26,706 nt of DNA from a virus. A program made the translations under genes and the position numbers. The notes below the pieces were generated by a model, which saw only the letters and a program-made list of their open reading frames with translations, did not search any database and was not told where the DNA came from. This document shows, in pieces, positions 5,978 to 11,707 of the stretch. The stretch lies in the IMG/VR virus record IMGVR_UViG_3300035703_000375, positions 1 to 26,706 of that record. One strand, written 5' to 3'. Numbering within the stretch: position 1 is the stretch's first letter; every line of letters starts with the position of its first letter.

Positions 5978-6029
5978 CCCATTTCACATAGGCTTGGCAA
6001 GCAGAAATTATTGCTAGGACAAAATTCAC
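5811..6029 (-). CDS. small membrane-anchored coiled-coil protein, candidate inner-membrane spanin (Rz-like)
   Basis: This encodes 72 residues from a GTG at 6029 overlapping the previous stop as GTGA. It has a short hydrophobic N-terminus (MNFVLAIISACQAYV). A charged helix follows with WVDWQREKELDHLEDEIDRL and LRLERLAKRLKRKRG (about residues 17-59), a probable coiled coil. This suits an inner-membrane spanin subunit, which bridges to a lipoprotein partner, but it is shorter than lambda Rz and the membrane segment is only about 15 residues. The overlapping lipoprotein frame strengthens the idea. Confidence 0.5.
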   Translation of the reverse strand: MNFVLAIISACQAYVKWVDWQREKELDHLEDEIDRLAADGSPIAQLRLERLAKRLKRKRGSTTQPCDGDPPS

Positions 6030-6178
6030 TGGGCATCAGCAGCTTTCAGCAGCCCGATGCCAGCTGTGATTGCGGTAATGGTGGCCCCAAAATCCACATT
6101 TTGCCCATTCAGTAGGGCAACTGCGGTATTTACGACTGCCGCCAAAATCGTCAAAACACCCAATGCTGTAGTTTTCAT
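6026..6178 (-). CDS. 50-residue hydrophobic membrane protein, holin-like
   Basis: ATG at 6178 to TGA at 6026-6028 gives 50 residues with two hydrophobic segments: MKTTALGVLTILAAVVNTAV, then FGATITAITAGIGLLKAADA after the polar turn NGQNVD. It fills the gap between neighbours and overlaps the next start as GTGA. I recall similar very short hydrophobic proteins in lysis regions of environmental phages, but no function is established. It may be a holin, an antiholin or a membrane accessory protein. Confidence 0.6.
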   Translation of the reverse strand: MKTTALGVLTILAAVVNTAVALLNGQNVDFGATITAITAGIGLLKAADAQ

Positions 6179-6182
6179 TATG

Positions 6183-6398
6183 TTAATTTATTTTGTTTTT
6201 TTGTTTTTTGCTTTTCCCAGACTGAAGAAGGTTCCTCAATGAGATCAATGCAACAATCAAAAGCACGATGGCCGTAGAAAGCCTAACCCATGCCTCGATA
6301 GCTTCCACAAATGTCACCATAAACCCAGTTGCGGATGCTACCACACCAGTGATGCCGTTGGCAATAGTGTGACTTTGGCTATCTACAATGCCCCTCAT
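6183..6398 (-). CDS. holin-like small membrane protein
   Basis: This encodes 71 residues. Two hydrophobic helices are visible, ITGVVASATGFMVTFVEAIEAW (about 16-37) and LSTAIVLLIVALISLRNLL (about 40-58). A strongly basic tail follows (GKSKKQKNKIN). Two-helix topology, size and basic C-terminus fit a small holin, which would form the membrane lesions that release the endolysin. The start overlaps the previous stop as ATGA (6395-6398). Among the three small membrane proteins in this region it is the best holin candidate; none can be assigned by homology here. Confidence 0.6.
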   Translation of the reverse strand: MRGIVDSQSHTIANGITGVVASATGFMVTFVEAIEAWVRLSTAIVLLIVALISLRNLLQSGKSKKQKNKIN

Positions 6399-6700
6399 GG
6401 CGTGTCAGGATCAATAATGTCTTGGGGATTAACGTCAACCCTAGCATCCAATCCGCCAAGGTCATCAATGATTTGGAAAAACTCTGGGAAATCAACCGGC
6501 CTCAATGGAGGATTACCAATCAGCGGGGTATTCATGATGTCATCGTCGCATGGAACAAAGGAGAGTCCAGCATGGTATCCAGTAAAGATGTGGTAATCCC
6601 CCGGCAACCAGAAAACAGGCAGCCCACGGGATGTTTGCGCCAAGGCCACCGCATCATTTGCGGCTTGTGCTTGTTCTTTGTTTACAGCAAATCCGATCAT
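6395..6700 (-). CDS. hypothetical protein downstream of the fibre gene
   Basis: This encodes 101 residues from the ATG at 6700, which overlaps the fibre stop as ATGA. The longer frame from 6730 would intrude into the fibre gene. The N-terminal MIGFAVNKEQAQAANDAVAL is helix-like. The middle holds LPVFWLPGDYHIFTGYHAGL and the acidic C-terminus is rich in D, P and I. No domain is recognised. Location directly after a fibre gene could mean a chaperone or an accessory virion protein, but this is a guess. Confidence 0.65.
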   Translation of the reverse strand: MIGFAVNKEQAQAANDAVALAQTSRGLPVFWLPGDYHIFTGYHAGLSFVPCDDDIMNTPLIGNPPLRPVDFPEFFQIIDDLGGLDARVDVNPQDIIDPDTP

Positions 6701-7521
6701 GGCAGTGTGAGTCCAGAACACGCCTCCCACATTGTCTTTAGGGCAGCCGTGTATTGGTCGGCTTGGGTTGTTGTCATGGCTAACCCAGCATGGGCAGCAC
6801 CAATCTGTGATGTGGAATAGCCAGAGATTGAGCCTCCGTTATTTACAGCCATTAAATTTATGGCAACAGTAGGGAATCCTCCAGTCGAAGACGCTGTACT
6901 TGTCCCAAGTGATGAAACGCCAGATGTTTTTCTTTTTCTGAAAAATCTTGAGTTTGATGCTGTTTCAGAAACAACATAGATGCCAAGTCCATCTTGTGAT
7001 GTAGAGTTAATGTCAACGCCAATTCCACCACCAACAGTCATTGGACTAGAAGTGTAAATAAGCGAAATTCTAATCAGTTTTTTGCTGGTTTGCGTAACAC
7101 CAATTGGAACATTGAAAGATCCAGAAGATTGTGGCGAGTAAATTAAACAAGAAACAGAAGCATTGCCGTCAGCCAAACCAATGGTGTCTGGGCTTGCATC
7201 CATTGCAAGCCTACCAGTTGAACCATTCCCTTGAATGTAACCAGTTGCATGCGTAACTGTGCCGCTAAATGTTCCACTATTTGTGGTGATTAGATCAATC
7301 GCATTTGCAGCAGCCACCCCCCAAACAGGAAGATAAAGCCTCTTCAATTGATCGTACCAGCCTTCGTCCTTTCCAGTCTCATAGAAAGTGCTGATTGATT
7401 TCTTTTGCGCTCCACTAACTGTAGCGCCAGCAGCTACAATATCGTCGATGTACGCCTGTGCGTCAGGGTCTAATGCAGTCGGCATAAACCCACCAATTCG
7501 ATTTGCCAGTGCGTAAAACAT
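6697..7521 (-). CDS. lectin-like virion or fibre protein
   Basis: This encodes 274 residues. An N-terminal helical part (to about residue 65) includes DPDAQAYIDDIVAAGATVSG, a layout I know from phage fibre-associated proteins. It is followed by a beta-rich Gly/Ser/Thr domain with features of a concanavalin-like sandwich: GYIQGNGSTGRLAMD near 93-107, then VSCLIYSPQSSG and alternating strands. The C-terminus (TTTQADQYTAALKTMWEACS) returns to helix. A role in receptor or glycan binding is inferred. It overlaps the upstream gene by one base (TGATG) and lies between the connector-type gene and the lysis block. Confidence 0.65.
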   Translation of the reverse strand: MFYALANRIGGFMPTALDPDAQAYIDDIVAAGATVSGAQKKSISTFYETGKDEGWYDQLKRLYLPVWGVAAANAIDLITTNSGTFSGTVTHATGYIQGNGSTGRLAMDASPDTIGLADGNASVSCLIYSPQSSGSFNVPIGVTQTSKKLIRISLIYTSSPMTVGGGIGVDINSTSQDGLGIYVVSETASNSRFFRKRKTSGVSSLGTSTASSTGGFPTVAINLMAVNNGGSISGYSTSQIGAAHAGLAMTTTQADQYTAALKTMWEACSGLTLP

Positions 7522-8141
7522 CAGTAGCGAAGTTGCATGTTAGAGTTTGTCATGATGCGCTGCGACACAATTGTTTGTGTGTGCTGCTCGTCCAACTTCA
7601 TAAGCTCATCTTGAAGAATTAAGTCAGCTTCCTGCTCGGCAAGTGCTGCCTTTTCTTGCTGACCTTCAGCCCGAAGGTAATCCGCGTATGTTCCGTGAGC
7701 AAGATACTCAAACCACTCATCCGGGACTGTGGTCGTGGAACCGCTCGTCCCATCCCCATAGGTATCGGAGAATTGCTTTTTGTATGTCACCCAAGCAGCC
7801 GTGGGAGCGAGGGTTCCTGCAATAATGGTTGCCCCTGCACCAGTCACCATAAAGTCAAACTCCTGCACTGAAGCAGTTTGATATGGCTGCTGTTTATGGA
7901 TACGCAGAAATGTGTCAATCGAGTCTTTTCCGGACTCGGTGAATCCAATCAAGTTTGATGACACGGTGCGCTCCTCGCCAACCTTAAGAAATCTTGTCCA
8001 ATAGTTGGACGCTCGGTAGGCCCGCTTGGCCCGACGATTTACCATCGCCTTAATGCGTGGCAATTCACGAGATGCGAACACGACACCACAAAGTGCCTCA
8101 ATAAGTGGCAAAAGATCAGTGGTGTAATTCTTGGTCTGCAT
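7521..8141 (-). CDS. probable head-tail connector or tail tubular protein
   Basis: This encodes 206 residues. The N-terminal block LLPLIEALCGVVFASRELPR, then IKAMVNRRAKRAYRASNYW and FLKVGEERTV, is the kind of conserved opening I associate with podovirus adaptor or tail tubular A-type proteins. The middle is beta-rich (VTGAGATIIAGTLAPTAAWV). The C-terminal 60 residues form charged helices (LAEQEADLILQDELMKLDEQ). Position downstream of capsid, decoration protein and a small hypothetical, and upstream of a fibre gene, supports a structural role. The exact type is uncertain. Confidence 0.6.
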   Translation of the reverse strand: MQTKNYTTDLLPLIEALCGVVFASRELPRIKAMVNRRAKRAYRASNYWTRFLKVGEERTVSSNLIGFTESGKDSIDTFLRIHKQQPYQTASVQEFDFMVTGAGATIIAGTLAPTAAWVTYKKQFSDTYGDGTSGSTTTVPDEWFEYLAHGTYADYLRAEGQQEKAALAEQEADLILQDELMKLDEQHTQTIVSQRIMTNSNMQLRY

Positions 8142-8144
8142 GGA

Positions 8145-8435
8145 TCACATCTTGTGGACGGCCATTGTAGGCTCTAATCGCTGAAAGTCACGAACAAATT
8201 CCCTATCCTCCCAGCACTCATGCCCATATTTATGTACCATCTGAAGGTACTCCCGCTGCGGTATCTCCGCAAGGTGTCTCCAGTTCTTCTTGGGAGCGTA
8301 TTTCCGCGCCTCTTTAGCGATAGAAGCAGCATCCGCCTCGCGGTATTGCTGTAGAGAATCAAGAAACTGCCGTCCCGTGCATAGTTCACGGATGACAGCA
8401 GCAGTCATCGCCTCTTCTGAAGGCTTAAGCAACAT
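8145..8435 (-). CDS. small hypothetical structural-operon protein
   Basis: This encodes 96 residues from the ATG at 8435. The longer frame from 8483 would begin inside the hairpin upstream and is not favoured. The protein is probably all-helical and basic: LLKPSEEAMTAAVIRELCTG, a Lys-rich middle (KEARKYAPKKNWRHL), then HKYGHECWEDREFVRDFQRL. No family is recognised. It stands between the decoration and connector-type genes, with a strong hairpin just upstream that could lower its expression relative to the capsid genes. Confidence 0.65.
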   Translation of the reverse strand: MLLKPSEEAMTAAVIRELCTGRQFLDSLQQYREADAASIAKEARKYAPKKNWRHLAEIPQREYLQMVHKYGHECWEDREFVRDFQRLEPTMAVHKM

Positions 8436-8452
8436 GGTGTTTATGCAAATAT

Positions 8453-8481
8453 GGGTAGGGGAGGTTAGAACTCCCCCACCC
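8453..8481 (-). terminator. strong hairpin after the capsid/decoration genes (terminator or attenuator)
   Basis: On the minus strand, GGGTGGGGGAG (8481-8471) pairs with CTCCCCTACCC (8463-8453), giving 11 pairs, one of them a G-U, with a 7-base loop. It begins 10 bases after the decoration-gene stop. The following bases (ATATTTGCAT) form only a weak U-tract, so partial termination or transcript stabilisation is likelier than a full stop. This is the usual place for phages to separate abundant capsid transcripts from downstream genes. Confidence 0.6.
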
Positions 8482-8491
8482 AATATTAGGA

Positions 8492-8941
8492 TTAGGCGTA
8501 TTGCGACAGGTTAACGATACCAATACCAAACACAACTTCACCAGCAGTAATGTTGGCGATGTTAGCATCGGTAACAGTAAGGTTAATCGCGGTAGCAGTA
8601 CTGACGGCACGCGCAGGAAGAAGACCAGCTTCAAACGTGGTGGTTCCAGCAGCTTGGGTGAAGTCCACACCAGTATTGCTGGTTGGAACTCCAACAGTCA
8701 TTGCGTCCACATCAAGGTCTTTGATGAATGCTTCGGCTTCAGCCGCAACACCAACGTCAAACACCAGTGTGGTTGTGCCAGCAATATCAACCGTGTTGGT
8801 CACGGAAACAATCGACACAGCACCACCGGCAGGAATGGTGGCCAATTTCTTGGTTCCACCATTACCGATTGTCTTGAGATCCTCCCAAGTAAGTTTCACA
8901 AAGTCGGTGTAAACACCGCGTTCGTTATTAGACAGTTTCAT
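8492..8941 (-). CDS. probable capsid decoration protein
   Basis: This encodes 149 residues, starting 27 bases after the capsid-gene stop. It begins MKLSNNERGVYTDFVKLTWE and then becomes a Val/Thr/Ala/Gly-rich beta domain (VSIVSVTNTVDIAGTTTLVF, VDFTQAAGTTTFEAGLLPAR, INLTVTDANIANITAGEVVF). There is no signal peptide or catalytic motif. A small beta-rich protein immediately after the major capsid gene is most often a head decoration or head-fibre protein. The leader AGAAATAGAATAAATAA has no Shine-Dalgarno site. Assignment rests on position and composition. Confidence 0.6.
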   Translation of the reverse strand: MKLSNNERGVYTDFVKLTWEDLKTIGNGGTKKLATIPAGGAVSIVSVTNTVDIAGTTTLVFDVGVAAEAEAFIKDLDVDAMTVGVPTSNTGVDFTQAAGTTTFEAGLLPARAVSTATAINLTVTDANIANITAGEVVFGIGIVNLSQYA

Positions 8942-8968
8942 TATTTATTCTATTTCTACTTGTTAGGA

Positions 8969-9961
8969 TTAGTATGCAATCTTGCCGTGTGCTTGCGGAG
9001 TGCGGCAGACGAGCGTACCCGCCATGTCCACATAACCACGCTCACCACCACCTTGGTTCTCAAGGCGAGTGGAACCCAGCGGGATAAGTGTCGCGAAACC
9101 GAGATACTTGGGATCGAGGACATAACCCACATTCGTCGTAGCAGTCGGCATACAGGCAGGGTTGCCGTTCACGATGCGGACCAGACCGAAGTCACTGTCG
9201 AAGAGGCTCACCGAAAGGGTGATCTTCTTGGAGGTGGCATCTTGGTTCACATTGTAGATGTTTTCATTGCTTGCTCCACCGTCATTACGGGTGAAGTTGG
9301 CAACAACCTTGCGAAGCGCAACGTTGGCAACAAGCGTAAGGTTGCCGATCTCGCCGGTCTGGGCGAAGATGGAACCAAGAACATCGTTAAAGCCAGATTC
9401 CGTGAGCGTTGCGGACACAATCGAACCTGATGGCGTGCGGAAGGCAGCCGGAACATCCGACGGGCCAGCGGAGTCGAGCCAGTCACCAAGTCCGCGAAGG
9501 GCGTACGGAGTGCCAGCACCATCTTCAACCGAGCGGTCGTTGTTGGAGCAGATAGCAGCTTCCGCGTCACGCTTGATTTCACGCATACACTTGGCTTCAG
9601 CTTGAGCCACGTTTGCAGGGCCAACACTGGTAACAGCGTTCTGGAGGTTCGACACCAGATAGTCACGGCGGAAGATCTGGGTGTAGTTTCCAAGGCGCGC
9701 ACGGCCAGAGAACTTGTCGTCAAACGAGGTGATGTCCGAACCTTCTGCGATACCAGAAGTACTGGGGGACGCAAGGCTATCCACAACCCACTCATGGAAG
9801 GTCGAGGTGGCCTTACCCTTGGCGCAGAGCGAAAGGATTGGGGTTTCTTCAGGAGCGAGAATCGTCAAGACATCGCTAAGATCCTCCCGGTTGCCGATGG
9901 CTGGGCCAACCCCAGTCTTCGCGGCGGGAGCCGACGGTTGATATGTAGTGCTAATAGGCAT
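8969..9961 (-). CDS. major capsid protein (SU10/DUF5309-like)
   Basis: This encodes 330 residues. The block NREDLSDVLTILAPEETPIL, followed by CAKGKATSTFHEWVVDSLA (about residues 24-65), is the conserved opening I associate with SU10-type (DUF5309) major capsid proteins of the HK97 fold. A helical spine region follows (NVAQAEAKCMREIKRDAEAA, about 118-137), then beta-rich peripheral and axial domains. No long N-terminal delta domain is seen, which fits the separate scaffold gene just upstream. It should be the most abundant virion protein. The leader is AGAAAGATAAAACA. Confidence 0.85.
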   Translation of the reverse strand: MPISTTYQPSAPAAKTGVGPAIGNREDLSDVLTILAPEETPILSLCAKGKATSTFHEWVVDSLASPSTSGIAEGSDITSFDDKFSGRARLGNYTQIFRRDYLVSNLQNAVTSVGPANVAQAEAKCMREIKRDAEAAICSNNDRSVEDGAGTPYALRGLGDWLDSAGPSDVPAAFRTPSGSIVSATLTESGFNDVLGSIFAQTGEIGNLTLVANVALRKVVANFTRNDGGASNENIYNVNQDATSKKITLSVSLFDSDFGLVRIVNGNPACMPTATTNVGYVLDPKYLGFATLIPLGSTRLENQGGGERGYVDMAGTLVCRTPQAHGKIAY

Positions 9962-9981
9962 TGTTTTATCTTTCTATGTTG

Positions 9982-11016
9982 TTATTTGAATTGTGCAATT
10001 CGGGCGGCAACAAAATCTTCCACACTACCTGTTTGTTCAAAACGAGAGTAGGCTTCTTTAGCCTTAACCTTGACATTCTTCCCAGATCTTGCAGCACCAG
10101 CCCCATTGGGTGAAGAGGGCGGACTCGCCTTCAACTTCGATCCCATGCCAGTCTCAAGTTTGGATTTCCTGCCAAAGATAGACTTTGCAGCGTGAGCAAG
10201 AATATACTCAATCTGCATCCCAAGCTCGGGGATTTCTTTTCTCAATCTGCCAACCAACGGATCAGACAACATATTCTGGAAGTTCTTTCCAACATCGGAT
10301 TCTGCATCCTCGATCTCTGGAACCTCCTTGCGAGCCGCTGTATTGTATTGTTCCGTAAGACTTGCGATCTGTTGGCTCTTTACAATCTCTTGATGCTGGG
10401 CTGGCAAGAACTTCGTAATTGCATCCCTTGCATTGCGATTCGCTTTGCGAACTTGTCTCTTGGTGAACTCGGAGTTTCCAACCACGATGATGTCATCGAG
10501 GCCATAATCTTCATGCTCCTCAAGAATGCGATCCGTTGTTTCAAGTGTCTCCTCAAGCTCCCTGTACTTGGCTTGCAACCCCTCAACGGAGTCGATGTCG
10601 CCAAATGGATTGGATTCCTTGGGGATCTCCCGAACTGTCTTCTCAGTAATCGTGCTAACCTTCTCTTCAAGGGCTTTATTCTTCGCGGTCAGTTCCCCGA
10701 TCCGCTCAAGAAGTCGGCTCTTGCCTTTCTTGGCTAACTCTTTGATTTGCTCTGGAGACAGACTCAACAGATCTATGTCTGATTGAGACTCTTCCTCACC
10801 TTCCTCCTCAGACTCCTCGTCAACTTCTTCAGTAGTCTCTTCTTCGGATTCAACCTCCTCAGCTTCCTCTACCTCATTAGTCTCCTCGGCCTCTTCTGGC
10901 TCTGGTTCTGGTTGTCCCTGCGATGCTTGGATTCGTTGAGACATAAGCTCCTCGAAACTCAAGTTTTCTCCACTGGTTTTATCGTCTCCAGCGTCTGACG
11001 GATTTTGTGCTGTCAT
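9982..11016 (-). CDS. capsid scaffolding protein
   Basis: This encodes 344 residues. The N-terminus is extremely acidic (about residues 37-80 are nearly all E and D). A lysine-rich coiled coil follows (LSPEQIKELAKKGKSRLLER, then LTAKNKALEEKV, about 87-120). The rest is helical, with a basic, Gly/Ser-rich linker near 295-325 and a helical C-terminus (YSRFEQTGSVEDFVAARIAQ). This is the usual layout of scaffold proteins, with a basic or helical C-terminal capsid-binding end. Position directly upstream of the capsid gene agrees. It would leave or be degraded during head maturation. No protease motif is visible. Confidence 0.8.
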   Translation of the reverse strand: MTAQNPSDAGDDKTSGENLSFEELMSQRIQASQGQPEPEPEEAEETNEVEEAEEVESEEETTEEVDEESEEEGEEESQSDIDLLSLSPEQIKELAKKGKSRLLERIGELTAKNKALEEKVSTITEKTVREIPKESNPFGDIDSVEGLQAKYRELEETLETTDRILEEHEDYGLDDIIVVGNSEFTKRQVRKANRNARDAITKFLPAQHQEIVKSQQIASLTEQYNTAARKEVPEIEDAESDVGKNFQNMLSDPLVGRLRKEIPELGMQIEYILAHAAKSIFGRKSKLETGMGSKLKASPPSSPNGAGAARSGKNVKVKAKEAYSRFEQTGSVEDFVAARIAQFK

Positions 11017-11209
11017 GTCTATTTACACCAGTTAACGCCCGGCGGTGGCGAGTTCGTGGTGAGACAAACACAAAACCAATAATATGTCAACACCCCCAGA
11101 AATGAGCAGGGCCGGGAGTTATTAAACCCCCGACCCGCCCAACTAACCAATGAAGCGGGAACACCGAGAAACCCGCCGAGCCGATATGAAACTCAAATTA
11201 TGGCAAATG
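11017..11209. other. largest intergenic gap of the late operon (193 bp)
   Basis: No convincing gene is seen here. The gap holds the strong hairpin at 11109-11136 and a small repeat GCGGG/CCCGC (11155-11159 and 11172-11176). On the minus strand there is a TTGACA hexamer at 11090-11085, and another at 11213-11208 that begins in the preceding stop codon. Neither has a good -10 box at 16-18 bases, so a promoter for the scaffold-capsid block is possible but weakly supported. Confidence 0.5.
11109..11136 (-). terminator. strong hairpin upstream of the scaffold gene
   Basis: GGGCCGGGAGTT (11109-11120) and AACCCCCGACCC (11125-11136) pair over 12 positions, with two G-U pairs in the minus-strand transcript, around a 4-base loop. 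No U-run follows on either strand, so it may be an attenuator, a processing site or a stabilising 5' structure for the scaffold-capsid message. Confidence 0.5.
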
Positions 11210-11410
11210 TCAAGATAGTAATTGCAGCATCTCGTCCAAAGTGGCAATGCTACCGGCTACCTTCATGACCTCTTGCTCGGTGCTACATTGGCGCAAATCA
11301 CCAAAGAATCGCTCGCGCTCATCCCGCAGGAATTGCAGGATTGCCTTGTATTCGTCCCGGTCTCGCAGCCCTTCGACTGCTTGCTGGATGTTTGGTTTCG
11401 GTATTTCCAT
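11210..11410 (-). CDS. conserved small helical phage protein near portal
   Basis: This encodes 66 residues, probably all-helical. The central LRDRDEYKAILQFLRDERER followed by FFGDLRQC, and the C-terminal VMKVAGSIATLDEMLQLL, are blocks I recall from small proteins between portal and capsid genes in environmental phages; the function is unknown. A structural or assembly-accessory role is inferred from location. The leader is CTAACCAATAAATCA, in which the preceding gene's stop codon is embedded. It is the last gene before the 193-bp gap. Confidence 0.7.
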   Translation of the reverse strand: MEIPKPNIQQAVEGLRDRDEYKAILQFLRDERERFFGDLRQCSTEQEVMKVAGSIATLDEMLQLLS

Positions 11411-11413
11411 TGA

Positions 11414-11425
11414 TTTATTGGTTAG
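11414..11425 (-). promoter_or_regulatory. recurrent start-proximal leader motif CTAACCAATAAA
   Basis: This minus-strand 12-mer ends 3 bases before the ATG at 11410 and is identical to the one before 14506. It includes the TAA stop of the preceding gene. There is no Shine-Dalgarno site. Confidence 0.4.
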
Positions 11426-11565
11426 ATTTTTCCCTTTTCCATAGCGCGGATCTTGCGTTCTTGTCGCAGCATTTCCTTAGTTGGCTTGCATCCAGACCCT
11501 TTGTTGGCTCGGATATTGTCCCATAGTCCGCGCTCGGAGTAGGAACCATCCTTGCGCTTAATCAT
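11422..11565 (-). CDS. small conserved phage protein (ERGLWDNIRANKGSG type)
   Basis: ATG at 11565 to TAA at 11422-11424 gives 47 basic residues. The block DGSYSERGLWDNIRANKGSG, then KPTKEMLRQERKI, is a signature I recognise from tiny phage proteins; the function is unknown. This start has AAGGGG six bases upstream, one of few good ribosome sites here. An in-frame ATG at 11583, right after the previous stop, would add six residues (MKKGKN). Confidence 0.7.
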   Translation of the reverse strand: MIKRKDGSYSERGLWDNIRANKGSGCKPTKEMLRQERKIRAMEKGKI

Positions 11566-11584
11566 GTTTTTCCCCTTTTTCATG

Positions 11585-11707
11585 TCACTTCAGCTTTGAT
11601 GAGATTCTCCGCACTTTGGATACTTTGGCGACCTTGCCATCTTTGCGCTTCTTGTTCTCCTCGCGCATCTTGCGCTTGAACCTTTCGTGGGGTAGTTCGC
11701 CTTTCAT
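11585..11707 (-). CDS. tiny lysine/arginine-rich protein after portal
   Basis: ATG at 11707 to TGA at 11585-11587 gives 40 residues. The start overlaps the portal stop as ATGA (11704-11707). About half the residues are K, R or E (HERFKRKMREENKKRKDGKV), and the C-terminus is basic. Strong coupling to portal and the exact fit between neighbours support it. A nucleic-acid or capsid-interior role is possible. No family is recognised. Confidence 0.55.
   Translation of the reverse strand: MKGELPHERFKRKMREENKKRKDGKVAKVSKVRRISSKLK

Noticed and set aside
8501-9430. 309-codon open frame on the plus strand opposite the decoration and capsid genes
   Set aside because: It is antisense to two well-supported genes, has an improbable composition and no start signal. 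It is a shadow of their codon use.
10192-10737. 181-codon plus-strand frame opposite the scaffold gene
   Set aside because: Leu/Phe/Cys-rich translation produced by the reverse of the acidic scaffold codons; no ribosome site or domain.
11062-11090. Sigma-70 promoter with TTGACA at 11090-11085 (minus strand)
   Set aside because: No acceptable -10 hexamer at the right spacing; noted only as a weak possibility in the intergenic entry.
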